A stretch of DNA of 64,000 nucleotides from Plotosus lineatus (taxonomy: Eukaryota; Chordata; Actinopteri; Siluriformes; Plotosidae), in the NCBI GenBank assembly GCA_024760905.1, contig CM045733.1, positions 20,986,001 through 21,050,000 of the forward strand, in the 5' to 3' direction. A program made the position numbers and the translations under genes. This document shows, one piece after another, positions 54,016 through 64,000 of the stretch (the first letter of the stretch is position 1; every line of letters begins with the position of its first letter). The notes beneath the pieces were generated by a model, which ran no database searches, was not told the origin of the DNA, and saw only the letters and a list, made by a program, of their open reading frames with translations.

Positions 54016-55111
54016 CATTTATGTCTACCACATATTACTATTCACCTCAAATTATTATTATTATTTTTTTAACAACACAAAGTACTGTAGCTCAAATGCC
54101 AAAGTTCACCCACACAATGTATATATCAAAACATTTGTCTCAGTATTGTGAAGTGTACTATTACTTTTATTGGCATTTCAAGTTTCAGTTGCATACATAT
54201 CTCAAAAATTCTTCAGGATTGTTTTCTACTTCATTCACAAGATTAATCCAAATCACTTTCAACCTCTATATTTTCCTCATTCTTCTGCCCTCTCTAGAAA
54301 AAGGACTCTGTAGTAATTTACATAAGTGCTATATGAGCATATAATAGGCAAATAAATACATTGTGGGTGTTTTGTGTGTTTTTATGCATAGAATGGATAT
54401 ATGAGGAAGCTGTGCATGTCAAATCATGCATTTTACCCCCATTTTATCCTGCTTAATGACCTTAAACAAGTGATTTGTTATTGGTACCAAAAGAAGAGAC
54501 TCTCAGTTTTGAGTCATATGAGAGGGTTGCAGCCCAAACTTGGCAGCTTCTTGTGCTCTTTTGAAGCAGAGTGGAACTGTGGTATAAGGCATGAAAAGTG
54601 TGACAGGGTAGGCTCAGTGTGCACCATTCTTCCATTTTATTATCATAGCAGAACAAAGTGGTGTCCTATTGCCATGCACCTCACCCGTCACCTCACTGCG
54701 CTGCCATCTGTATGTATCTGTTTATGCGCATATTTCATTGGCAGGTGATCCCACTACAGTATGGAAACATGGCAGTATGGATGTGTGCATGTGTTGGCTA
54801 CATCTGCATGAATATTAGATGCGGTTCAGAATAAGGATGTTGCCTTTGCTATTGCAGAAGCTCACACACTCTTCTGAGACAGGAACTACACTAGTTGGAG
54901 CATTTAAAGGGGCTGCAGGTGGCTCAAGAATTCCTTATACGTTTGATTATATTGTCCATTTGTAGCTTGATGCCAGGATCGCTCATGATTCTTGTTAAAT
55001 TAAAGTTTCAGTATAAATTTCCAAAAGGCAAACTGGCCCTTTTATTCAACATTGCAGATTGCATCAGGCTGTTAATTGAGCCTGTATTATTTTGTACTTT
55101 GTGTAATTTGT
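54016..55111. other. No gene recognised
   Basis: ORF 54401-54748 (115 codons) was examined: no domain, signal or splice-bounded structure stands out. Confidence 0.5.
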
Positions 55112-55215
55112 AATTTGTTTCCTCTTGTTAGCATGTCTGCTTCACAGCAAGAAGGCCTGGGTTTGATTCCCAGTTTGTGGATTTCTATGTGGAATTTGCA
55201 TGTTTTCCCTTTTTT
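55112..55215 (+). mobile_element. SINE H2 fragment inserted at the end of a Tc1 remnant
   Basis: GTTAGCATGTCTGCTTCACAG, GGTTTGATTCCC B box, TGGAATTTGCATGTTTTCCC; tail missing. Confidence 0.65.
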
Positions 55216-55867
55216 TTCCCCCCATGCATGCCCCCCAAATGGCTTGCTGGCATGTAGATGGTGCCTGATGGTTGTTATAGAGATTTTGTGACCCCAAGAT
55301 GCTACCATTTGGTTCAATTTTTTTTAACAGTGAGCTTTGGAGAACATTTTATTTTTCTTACCCTCCTCCTCACTGAGCGTGGTGGCAAAATAACCTTCCA
55401 TCCTCGTCCAGGCTTGTTTACAACTGGAACAGTTGAACCACATCTGCCTTACTCGAATGGTGTGGTTCTTTATCTTTCCTTTGTTGAAGAGTGGATAAGA
55501 GAAATGGCATCTGTGTCACATCATATTTATACCCCAGGGAAACAGGAAGTGATGCATTATTAATTAAATGTTCTTAGATACTCTGATCAACTTTGTAAAG
55601 TACTGTAGAAATGACAGAAATACTCTAATTTATTTTTTTTCCCCTTGGAATTGGTAGAGGCACCAATAATTGTGGAACAGGTGATTTTATGAAGAACAAT
55701 TATTTCTTAGTGAGGGATTTTTCCCGCTTTAAAACTCACTTGAGTTGAAGGTTACATTTTTCTACAATTATCAATGTAAGAGTAGCTTCTGAAATAAAAA
55801 TGTAATTTATTTTAAGAGTTTTAACATGTCTCAACCATGGGTGCTAATAATTATAGAGGGCAGAAGG
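55216..55867 (-). pseudogene. Tc1-like transposon remnant, N-terminal half
   Basis: Right end near 55867 followed by TA (55868-55869); inverted to the left end of the 51295 copy. The arm shares TGTAATTTATTTTAAGAG-type sequence with 51345-51440. Minus-strand coding remnants: VASWGHKISITTIRHHLHAS and KPFGGHAWG (55225-55310), the second helix-turn-helix of the same family as 51295-53185. The catalytic half is gone, ending at a SINE fragment. Confidence 0.75.
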
Positions 55868-57084
55868 TAAATTCATTTAGGAAGCTAAGAACCCTCAATT
55901 ATGCAAGAAAAACCCCATCAAGGAACCTGGGAACCTTTATTATAAGAGCGCCATACCACACTGAGGTGAACTTCCCAATTACTCTGAACAACAAGAACTT
56001 TTTTTTTTTTAAATACTTTTATAAAACTCCTTTATTATACTGAATCTTATCTAGAAACTTCTAATGCTATTTCGGGGAACTGAAATGCATTAGCTGATGG
56101 TTACTAAAACATTATTCCAAGCATTAGTATTTTTTAGGAATCTAACAATAACTGGCATGCCCAAATAACTTACAAGCAATATGTGGCTTTTAGGTTTGCA
56201 TTTTTTTTTTTTTACATATTGCTAATTTGCATTGCAAACCAGCTACACATATGCAGCTTCTGGATGTCAGCAGGTGTTCCCTAATGAGACTTTGCAATTT
56301 ACTAAACCAAGTCTGTCTGTTGCATCTATATACCCAGCTGTATGTGCAGTAAAAGATGCAAAAAGAATAGCATTTTAAGCCCAGTCTGGAATTGCAGGGA
56401 CTAAGTAAGTACATATATAATTATTTAATTTGCATTTCTATTTTACTTTATGGAAATTGGAAAAGGCTCATGAAGAACAATGAAGGAAGTAATGAATACC
56501 TAACCATGCAGAATACATTTTCAGCTGTGCAAAGAAAAGTGTTTAATGGGCACATTTTTTCACATGGCTTAAAATAGAATGCACTGGACATCATTTCCCA
56601 CATGATATTACCTTTTCTCATTTGTATTACCCTACTCAGAGGAAAGTGTGAGAAGGGCAATGATGTCTTTCTGCATAACTGATATATACACTTAAAAAAA
56701 TGTACCACCTGGATTTAAATGAGCTAAGATGCAAGGTAATTTGATTGGACTACTGCTTCAGTTGGCAACATGTTAAATAGCCTTAACTGATGCAGTGAGT
56801 AGCTTCTCTTTTGTCATGTTGGAACATGTATTCAGTTGTCATGGGAAAGGTGTCATTGCGTTTCAGAAAGAACAACTAATTTTTCTCCATGAAAAAAATA
56901 TAACCACTAAGAACATGAATAGAATTACTAAAATTTCATCAAGAAGTGCCCAGCACATTATTTAAACCTGGAAAGATGTTACGGAACCACAACTTCACAC
57001 AAGAACTGTTGCCAGAAGAAACACATGACGAATTATATTCAGAGTTCATATAAACACTTGTTGATAATAAATTCATTGACATCT
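55868..57084. other. No recognisable feature
   Basis: AT-rich; short T and A runs; no supported ORF. Confidence 0.5.
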
Positions 57085-59765
57085 TCCTCTGCTTACTCCG
57101 GGGTCGGCTCGTGGGGGCAGTAGCCTAAGCAATGAGGTCTAGACGTCCCTCCCCCCAGTCACTTCTTCCAACTCTTCCAGGGGGACACCGAGGGGTTCCC
57201 AGCCAGCCGAGAGACATAATGTATCCATCGTGTTCTAGGTCGACCCTGGGGACTCTTCTCGGATGGACTTGCCCAAAACACCACACCATTGAGCATTCGG
57301 GAGACTTTATAATCAGATGCCAGAGCCACCTCAGCAGGGCTCATCTCATTGTGGAGGACCATGGGTTCTACTCTGACCTCCCCCTAGATGGCTGAGCTTC
57401 TCACCCTATCTCTAAGAGAGAGCCCCACCACCCAGCAAAGGAAGCTCCTTTCAGCCACTTGTATCCCCAATCTTGTTCTTTTGGTCACTACCTAAAGCTC
57501 GTTTCTATAAACGAGGATTGGATCGTAGTAAATTGAGAGCTTTGCCTTGTGAGTCAGCACCCTCTTCACCATGACAGACCGGGACAGGCTCCACTTTACA
57601 GCAAAGGCTGCAGAAATCCACCAGTCGATCTCCCGCTCCATGCTTCACTCACTCATGAACAAGACCCCTAGATATTTTACCTTCTCCACTTGGGACAGGA
57701 CCACATTCCACCCTTTTCTGGCTGAAAACCATGGCCTCAGACTTAGAGGTGCTGATTCTCATCCCAGCCGCTTCCCACTCGACTGCTAATTGCTGGGGGT
57801 CCCGGATTGATGAAGTCAAAAGGACAGAAAAAAAGCAGAAACAATATCTCATGAAAACCCAACCAAAACCCTTTAATACCTCGGCTGCACCTAGGAATTC
57901 TATCCATAAAAATTATGCACAGCATCAGTGACAAAGGACAGCCTTGGCAGACTCCAACTCTCACCAGACACAAATTCAACCTGTTGTTATCAAAGTGGAC
58001 CAAGCCCTGGCTCCGGTCATACAGAGACCAAATGGTCCATAGCAATGGGTCCAGTACTCTGCACTCTTGGAGCATGCCCCACAAGATACCCTGAGCGACA
58101 CAGTCAAAAGCTTTCACTAAATCCACAAAACCATGTGGACAGACTGGGCAAACTTGCATGCCCCCTCCAGGATCTTGTAGAGTGTATAGAGTTGGTTGAG
58201 AGTATCGCGGCCAAGAAAAAAATCACATTGTTCCTCCTGAATCCAAGATTCAACTATTGGTCAAATTCTCCTCTCCGGCACCTCTGCATAGACTTTCCCA
58301 GGTAGACTGAGGAGTGTGATTCCACGATAATTGGAACTCTCCCTCCGGTCTCCCTTTATAAAAAAGAGGGACTACAACCCTGTTTTGCCAATCAAGAGGT
58401 CCTACAACATCCAGAGTCCTGAAATATTTAGGGCAGATCTCATCCACCACCGGAGAATGACCACCAAGGAGCTTTTTGACTACCTCAGCAACCTCAGCTC
58501 CAGTGATGAATGGACCACCAACCAAATCCCCAGGGTCTTCCTCGTCAACGGAGAGCATGTTGGCGGGATTGAGGAGGTCCTTGAAGTATACCTTCCATCT
58601 CCCAGGCACCAATGACCTTCTGGACTGCTGCCTCAGCAATGGAGGCATGGAACATGGCCCATTCGGATTCCATGTCACCTTGGATGAGCTCTGATGGAGG
58701 CAGGAGTTAAAGGCCCCTTTGACAGGAGACTCTAAGTACATGCTTGGGTCTCCCAGGTCTGGACTGCAGCCTCCCCTGCCATCGGAGCCAGTTCAGCACC
58801 AGGTGGTGATCGGTTGACAGCTCAGCTCCTGTCTTCACCAGACTGTCCAAAATATGTGGCTGCAAGTCTGTTGACACAACTACAAAGTCAATTATCAAAC
58901 TGCAGCCTAGGGTGTCCTGATGCCAAGTGCACTTATGGACACCCTTATGTTCGAACATGGGGTTCGTGATGGACAAACCATGATGAGCACAGAAGTCCAA
59001 CAACAAGGGCATTGGAGTCTCCCAGGACAACGGGTGAGTTCCCTGCAGGAGCATTCTCCAACACACCCCTTAAAGACTCCAGGAACGGTGGGTACTCTGG
59101 ACTGTCATTTGTTGCATAAGCACAAACAACAGTCAGGACATGTCCCCTTACGTGAAGGCAGAAGGAAGCTACCCTTTCATCAAACGGGGAGAACCCCAAT
59201 GTGTGGACACTAAGACGGAGGCAAAAAGAATAGCTCGCCATCTCTCCCCATGAACAACTCCAGAATGGAATAAGGTCTAGCTCCTCTCGAGATGGGTAGT
59301 TCCAGAGCTCAACCTATGCATTGAGATGAGTCCTACCATATCTAGTTAGTATCTCTCCATCTCACACATCAGCTCAGGCTCATTCCCCACCACAGAGCTG
59401 ACATTCCATATCCTAAAAGTTAGAATCGGTAGTCGTGGATTCAGCTGCCACACAATTTACACTGCACCCGAACCCTGTAGCTCCTCCCACAGGTGGTTGG
59501 TCCATGGGAGGGTGGATCCATGTCTCCTTTTTGGGCTTGGCACAGCCAGGCTCCAGGGACAGAATCATGTCCACCAGGCACTCAATTTCAAGCCCCTCCT
59601 CGAGGCTTGGCTTCAGGGGTGGACCCCAGTGACCTGCATCCGGGCAAGAGAAACTGCATCCTTGCATCTTTCTTTATACAGGTCTTTTGAACCGTGCTTC
59701 ATCTGGACCTTAACCTGTTTGCCTTGGGTGACCCTACCAGGAACATATGCCCATGACAGCATAGC
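57085..59765 (-). pseudogene. Rex3 non-LTR retrotransposon, long but inactive copy
   Basis: Minus strand, near full length. 5' region about 59765-59245. Endonuclease 59241-58700: VVCAYATNDSPEYPPF, SPVVLGDSNALV (metal-binding Asp and Asn), KCTWHQDTLG, LIIDFVVVSTDL and ELSTDHHLVL with the catalytic Asp-His. Linker and reverse transcriptase start 58741-58250 (EVAEVVKKLLGGHSPVVDEI). Polymerase core 58159-57743: HGFVDLVKAFDCVAQGILWG, GVCQGCPLSLMLCIIFMDRI; the expected FADD block is replaced by damaged sequence (LLFFCPFDF). Then EAAGMRISTSKSEAMVFSQK, and the C-terminal GRPRTRWIHYVSRLAGN (57159-57362). Many frameshifts and stops. The sequence around 57925-58260 matches the remembered Rex3 core (GTGACAAAGGACAGCC...). 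Gene product would be endonuclease plus reverse transcriptase in target-primed insertion. Confidence 0.85.
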
Positions 59766-60238
59766 TCTTATAATGAAAACGTGATAATGAATTTAAAATA
59801 AAATAGAGTATAGCTCAGAACTATATTAACTAGTGAAAGCTTGAGCATTTTTATGCACAATGTCGCTGAGTCACAGGACTGAGGTCTCTTTCATCTTTGT
59901 AGCTATAAGAAAACCATTTGTTTGTAGGTATATTTAAAATAAAAGGCTGCAATTTGGGCTATAAAGATCAAACTCTGGAGCAATGAAGAAAGTTCATGTA
60001 AAGAAAGTTCATGTCTGATAAGCTCAGAGTTTCACTATATTTCAGAGCAATAGCTATATCAGGGAAGGTGGCGAAGTACAAAGAAAATCATTTTTGAAAT
60101 TTGTTTGCATGCACAGTACTATGATAAAAATGTGATACACTACATGTGTAAATACAATGATTATTGTCAGTTTACTTAAAACAAACATAAGACCATTAGA
60201 TATATAAAAAAAAACCTGTATAATTATAAACACGTTAT

Positions 60239-60300
60239 AGGGATCCCTCGCTACTTCTCACTTCAATTCATGCGGCTTCAGTGCATCGTGTTTTTTTTTT
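60239..60300. mobile_element. Possible pogo/Tigger-like terminus
   Basis: TAGGGATCCCTCGCTACTTC and ATGCGGCTTCAGTGCATCG resemble one terminus of pogo/Tigger elements; the rest is not seen. Confidence 0.4.
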
Positions 60301-60767
60301 TTTTTTTAATATTCATTGAATTAAAAAAATAAGGAAATTAAGTAAGAATAGGCAAAAAAAAAATAAGGAAAATGCCACAAAACAAGGCCAATTATGCAAA
60401 AAAAAAAAAAAAAAAAAAAAAAAACAACAACATCAAAACTACTTACATATTTATGTGAGGTGCGCATTTGAGTGTGTGCACTTGATCTGTGTGCGCGAGA
60501 GTGCATGCATCCTTATGTGTGTATTCATATTTTTTTTTTTACATCTTGTGCATTATTTTTTAATGTTTAATTGTTATTATAAGCATCTATAGCATTGAAT
60601 ATGTATTTATTGATATTATATACACATATACTATTTGTGATTTGATTGTTGAAAGGCATTAATCAGAGGAAGTCATCAACAGTGGACAAAATGTGGCACA
60701 ATAAGAAAAAGATGGACATCTCTCCAAAATTGCTAAAAAAAAAAAAAAAAAAAAAAAAAAAAGACAA

Positions 60768-60930
60768 AAATTGTTCTGTGAGGCTGTCAAGAAGCCAATA
60801 GTAACATTAAAGGAGCTTGGTGAATTTTTGGTAAGCACTGGTTCTTTCTACATGTCCATGTCACAACAGTTCTCATACATTCTTCATATTCCCTCTCTTG
60901 AAAACTCTTTTGTACAAAGAAAATCACCTC
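60768..60930 (+). pseudogene. Possible Tc1-like transposase HTH fragment
   Basis: The plus frame reads CEAVKKPIVTLKELGEFLVS and SYILHIPSL, resembling the second helix-turn-helix of Tc1 transposases (pattern VTLKELQ...TISxILH). Nothing catalytic nearby. Tentative. Confidence 0.35.
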
Positions 60931-61081
60931 CAAGCATGAGTAAAGTCTGGGGGAAAAAAAAAAAAAAAAAAAAACATCTTCCAAGAGTATGGGAGGGATG
61001 TGTTAAGATTGAAACACATTTTTGGGCATAAGTCCTCGCAAATACAATACAAAACTGCACATCAAAAGCTGTGCTTGGAAC

Positions 61082-61205
61082 TCACTCACACACTTATTTG
61101 CTCAACTGCTTAATCTTACTAAGGTCACAGAGAGACTGGTGCCTATTTCAACTGTCACTGGATACTCTGAACAACTCACCAGGCCATCATAGAGCCAGAA
61201 GGCAC

Positions 61206-61293
<88 letters not shown>

Positions 61294-61448
61294 CAGCCAG
61301 TTCCTAATGTGCATGTCTTTGTGCTCTGGAGGAAACTAGAGGACCCAGACGAAATACATCAGACATGGAAATTCCACATAGACATGTCCAACCCAGAACC
61401 TTCTTGTTGTAAGGTGGACATGATAACCACTACACCACCATGAAGCCC
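61082..61448 (-). mobile_element. SINE H2/L2 with internal (CA)n expansion
   Basis: Minus strand head CATGGTGGTGTAGTGGTTATC, B box region AAGGTTCTGGGTTGGAC, body GTTTCCTCCAGAGCACAAAG, then the CA/TG tract, then tail GATGGCCTGGTGAGTTGTTC and AAGCAGTTGAGCAAATAAGTG. Confidence 0.75.
61203..61290. repeat. (CA)n microsatellite inside a SINE
   Basis: About 43 CA units with one AA interruption near 61224. Confidence 0.95.
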
Positions 61449-61566
61449 TGTGCTTTGAACTGTTACTTATATTTTAGTCTTAATAACGAACTGTCTTGTT
61501 TTCACACAGTTAAAAACATCGTTATTTGTTGAATAATTACACCAATTATCTCTTTTATATTATCTG

Positions 61567-64000
61567 TCTTCTTCTTTTCCTTTCGGCTATTCAGGGGTCA
61601 CCACAGCAAATAATCTGCCTCTATCTCACCCTTTCCTCTGCATCTTCTTCTCTTACACCGACCATCATGTCCTCTTTCACCACACCCATAAATCTCTTCT
61701 TTGGTCTTCCTCTAGGCCTTCTGCCTGGTAGTTCCAACCTCAGCATCCTACTACCAATATACTCACTATCCCTCCTCTGTAAATGTCCAAACCATCTCAA
61801 CCGAGCCTTTCTGACTTTGTCTCCTAAACATCTTACATGGGCTGTCCCTCTGATGTACTCATTTCTGATCCTATCCAGCCTCGTTACTCCCAGAGAGAAC
61901 CTCAACATTTTCATCTCTGCTACCTCCAGCTCTGCTTCCTGTTTTTTCCTCAGCGCCACAGTTTCTAAACCATACAGCATCGCTGGCCTCATCACCGACT
62001 TGTACACTTTTCCTTTCATTCTTGCTGATACTCTCCTAATACACATCACACCGGACACTTTTCTCCAACCATTCCATCCTGCCTGCACACACTTCTTCAC
62101 CTCTTTTCCACACTCTCCATTGCTCTGGATTGTTGAGCCTAAGTACTTAAAATCCCCTGCCTTCCTTATCTCTGCTCCCTGTAACCTCACCGTTCCTCTT
62201 GGGTCCTTCTCATTCACACACATGTATTCTGTTTTACTGAGCTAAGCTTCATTCCTCTCCTTTCCAGGGCATACCACCACCTCTCGAGATTTTCCTGCAC
62301 TTGTTCTCTGCTCTCACTACAGATCACAATGTCATCTGCAAACATCATAGTCCATGGAGATTCTTGTCTCACCTCGTCTGTCAGCCTGTCCATCACAATC
62401 GCAAACAAGAAGGGGCTCAGAGCTGATCCTTGAAGCAGTCCTACCTCCACCTTGAACTCTTCTGTCACACCGACAGCACACCTCACCACTGTTTTACATC
62501 TCTCATACATGTCCTGCACCACTCTAACATACTTCTCTGTCACTCCAGACTTCCTCATGCAATACCACAGTTCCTCCCTCAGCACCCTGTCATATGCTTT
62601 ATCCAGATCCACAAAGGCACAATGAAGCTTTCTCTGACCTTCTCTGTACTTCTCTATTAACATCCTCAAAGCAAACACTGCATCTGTTGTGCTCTTTTTT
62701 GGCATGAAAACAAACTGTTGTTCACAAATGCTGACCTCTGAACTTAGTCTAGCTTCCACCATTCTTTCCCATAACTTCATCATATGGCTCATCAACTTTA
62801 TCCCTCGGTAGTTGCCACAACTCTGCATGTCTCCCTTGTTCTTAAAAATGGGCACCAGCACACTTCTCCTCCATTCCTCTGGCATCCGCTCACTCTCTAA
62901 GACCTTGTGGAATGTTCTTGTCAGAAAGTCTACTGCTACCTCTCCTCCACACTTCCATACCTTTTACATACCTTCAATGCACTCCTCACTTCACCCTTAA
63001 TAATCTTTGCTTCTTCCTGGTCCTCAACAGTCACTTCTTCTACTCTTTTTTCCTCTCTAATTTTCCTCATTCATCAGCTCTTCAAAGTACTCTTTCCATC
63101 TTCCCAGCACACTTCTCTCATCAGTCAATACATTTCCCTCTCTGTCCTTTATTACTGTAACTTGCTGCACGTCCTTCCCATCTCTATTTCTATGCTGTGC
63201 CAACTTTATAAATAATTTTCTCCCTCCTTACTGTCCAACCTAGCATGCAAGTCATCATACGCCCTCTGTTTGGCTTTTGACACCGCTACTTTCGCCTTAC
63301 GCTGTGTCTCCTTGTACTCCTGTTTACTCTCTTCGGTCCCCTCTATGTGCCACTTCTTCTTAGCTAACCTCTTCCTTTGTACACACTCCTGCACTTCCTC
63401 ATTCCACCATCAAGTCTCCTGATCTACTTTCCTTCCAGAGGACACACCATTAACTCTCCTACCTATTTCCCTGATCACATTTGCTGTAGTTGTCCAGTCA
63501 TCTGGAAGCACTTCCTGACCACCCAAAGCCTGTTTCAACTCCTCCTTGAAGACAACACGACACTCTTCCTTTTTCAGCTTCCATCACTTTGTCTTCTGCT
63601 GTGCCTTTGCCTTCTTCACCTTCCTCACCATCAGCATCATCCTGCACACCACCATCCTATGCTGTCACTGACTTAATTCACATTACATCGCCTACACAAG
63701 ATGTAGTCTAGCTGTGTGCTCATACCTCCGCTTTTATAAGTCACCCTATGCTCCTGTCATTTCTGGAATAAAGTATTCACCACAGCCATTTCCATCCTTT
63801 TTTGCAAAATCTATCAACATCTGTCCTTCTGTGTTCCTGTCCTGGATACCAAACCTACCCATCACTTCCTCGTCCCCTCCGTTGCCTGCACCAAGTCCCC
63901 TCTGTTGCCTGCACCTGCACCAATATTCTGCATCACTTTATCTAATTCACTCCAGAATCTGTCCTTCTCTTCTAGCTCTCATCCTGCCTGTGGGGAATAA
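61567..64000 (-). pseudogene. RTE-clade LINE, long copy running off the window
   Basis: Minus strand. The 3' terminus is at 61567-61620 (complement GGTGACCCCTGAATAGCCG, AAAGGAAAAGAAGAAG). C-terminus 61621-62223: SRMLRLELPGRRPRGRPKKR. Reverse transcriptase 62214-62885: NYRGIKLMSHMMKLWERMVE, CAFVDLDKAYDRVLREELWY, LLQGSALSPFLFAIVMDRL, MMFADDIVI; a frameshift near 62220 separates it from the C-terminal part. Linker 63206-63394: KQEYKETQRKAKVAVSKAK. Endonuclease sequence 63660-64000 (complement GGTTTGGTATCCAGGAC, then TATAAAAGCGGAGGTATG) reaches the edge. Several frame disruptions upstream of 62885 make it inactive. Confidence 0.85.

Larger units (their letters stand above)
59766..61081. other. 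Poly(A)-rich stretch, no gene; weak repeat fragments
   Basis: Contains A runs at 60398-60424, 60734-60762 and 60954-60974, and T runs at 60290-60307. Two weak repeat fragments are listed separately. Confidence 0.5.

Noticed and set aside
54401..54748. 115-codon plus ORF
   Set aside because: No domain, no Kozak context, no neighbouring exon-like ORFs.
61526..62245. 239-codon plus-strand ORF with hydrophobic, Ser/Leu-rich sequence
   Set aside because: Antisense of the RTE C-terminal region at 61621-62223. The hydrophobic look comes from reading the opposite strand.

Overview
This window looks like repeat-dense, gene-poor nuclear DNA from a ray-finned fish, probably a teleost. The evidence is the repeat content: two copies of the fish non-LTR retrotransposon Rex3, five copies of a second RTE-clade LINE, about eight Tc1/mariner insertions, Ty3/gypsy LTR pieces, four tRNA-headed SINE types, pogo/Tigger-like short elements, and long (CA)n and (TA)n microsatellites. 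I see no convincing exon of a host gene on either strand. Every long ORF I can interpret is transposon-derived, is the antisense shadow of such an ORF, or runs through a microsatellite.

Layout. 1-1.15 kb: Rex3 fragment. 3.5-6.8 kb: minus-strand LTR retrotransposon with two LTRs and two primer-binding-site-like sequences (a tandem arrangement), followed by a plus-strand gypsy integrase fragment. 7.1-8.2 kb: a cluster of TTCCG motifs, a Tc1 scrap, and a SINE carrying a long CA tract. 9.5-12.3 kb: RTE 3' end, Tigger-like piece, SINE, then a nearly intact Tc1-like transposon (10728-12258) with an open transposase frame. 13.5-17.5 kb: SINE inside a Tigger-like element, then two RTE copies placed head to head, the second nearly complete for endonuclease plus reverse transcriptase. 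18-26 kb: microsatellites, SINEs, a solo LTR inserted inside a SINE. 27-33 kb: three more Tc1 copies and an RTE fragment. 34-42 kb: SINEs and microsatellites. 42.36-42.61 kb: a perfect 109-bp-arm inverted repeat; each arm contains a sequence matching the type I hammerhead ribozyme core. 43.5-45.4 kb: five SINEs almost end to end. 48.6-49.4 kb: complete Tigger-like element. 51.3-55.9 kb: two inverted Tc1 copies of one family, one split by a SINE dimer. 57.1-59.8 kb: long Rex3 copy. 61.1-64 kb: SINE and an RTE copy running off the right edge.

How the parts relate. The LINEs would supply reverse transcriptase for the SINEs. The same tRNA-like SINE head and body (called H1 here) occurs with two different 3' tails: one matches the 3' end of the RTE LINE in this window, the other an L2-type LINE tail. 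H2 is a second tRNA-like head with a longer L2-type tail; H3 and H4 are two further families. The most unusual item is the inverted pair of hammerhead-like sequences at 42.4-42.6 kb. Hammerheads of this minimal type are known from Penelope-like retroelements, but no Penelope coding sequence is visible here.

All calls come from reading the sequence by eye. Family names rest on remembered motifs and not on database searches, and repeat boundaries are approximate unless a target duplication or terminal repeat fixes them.
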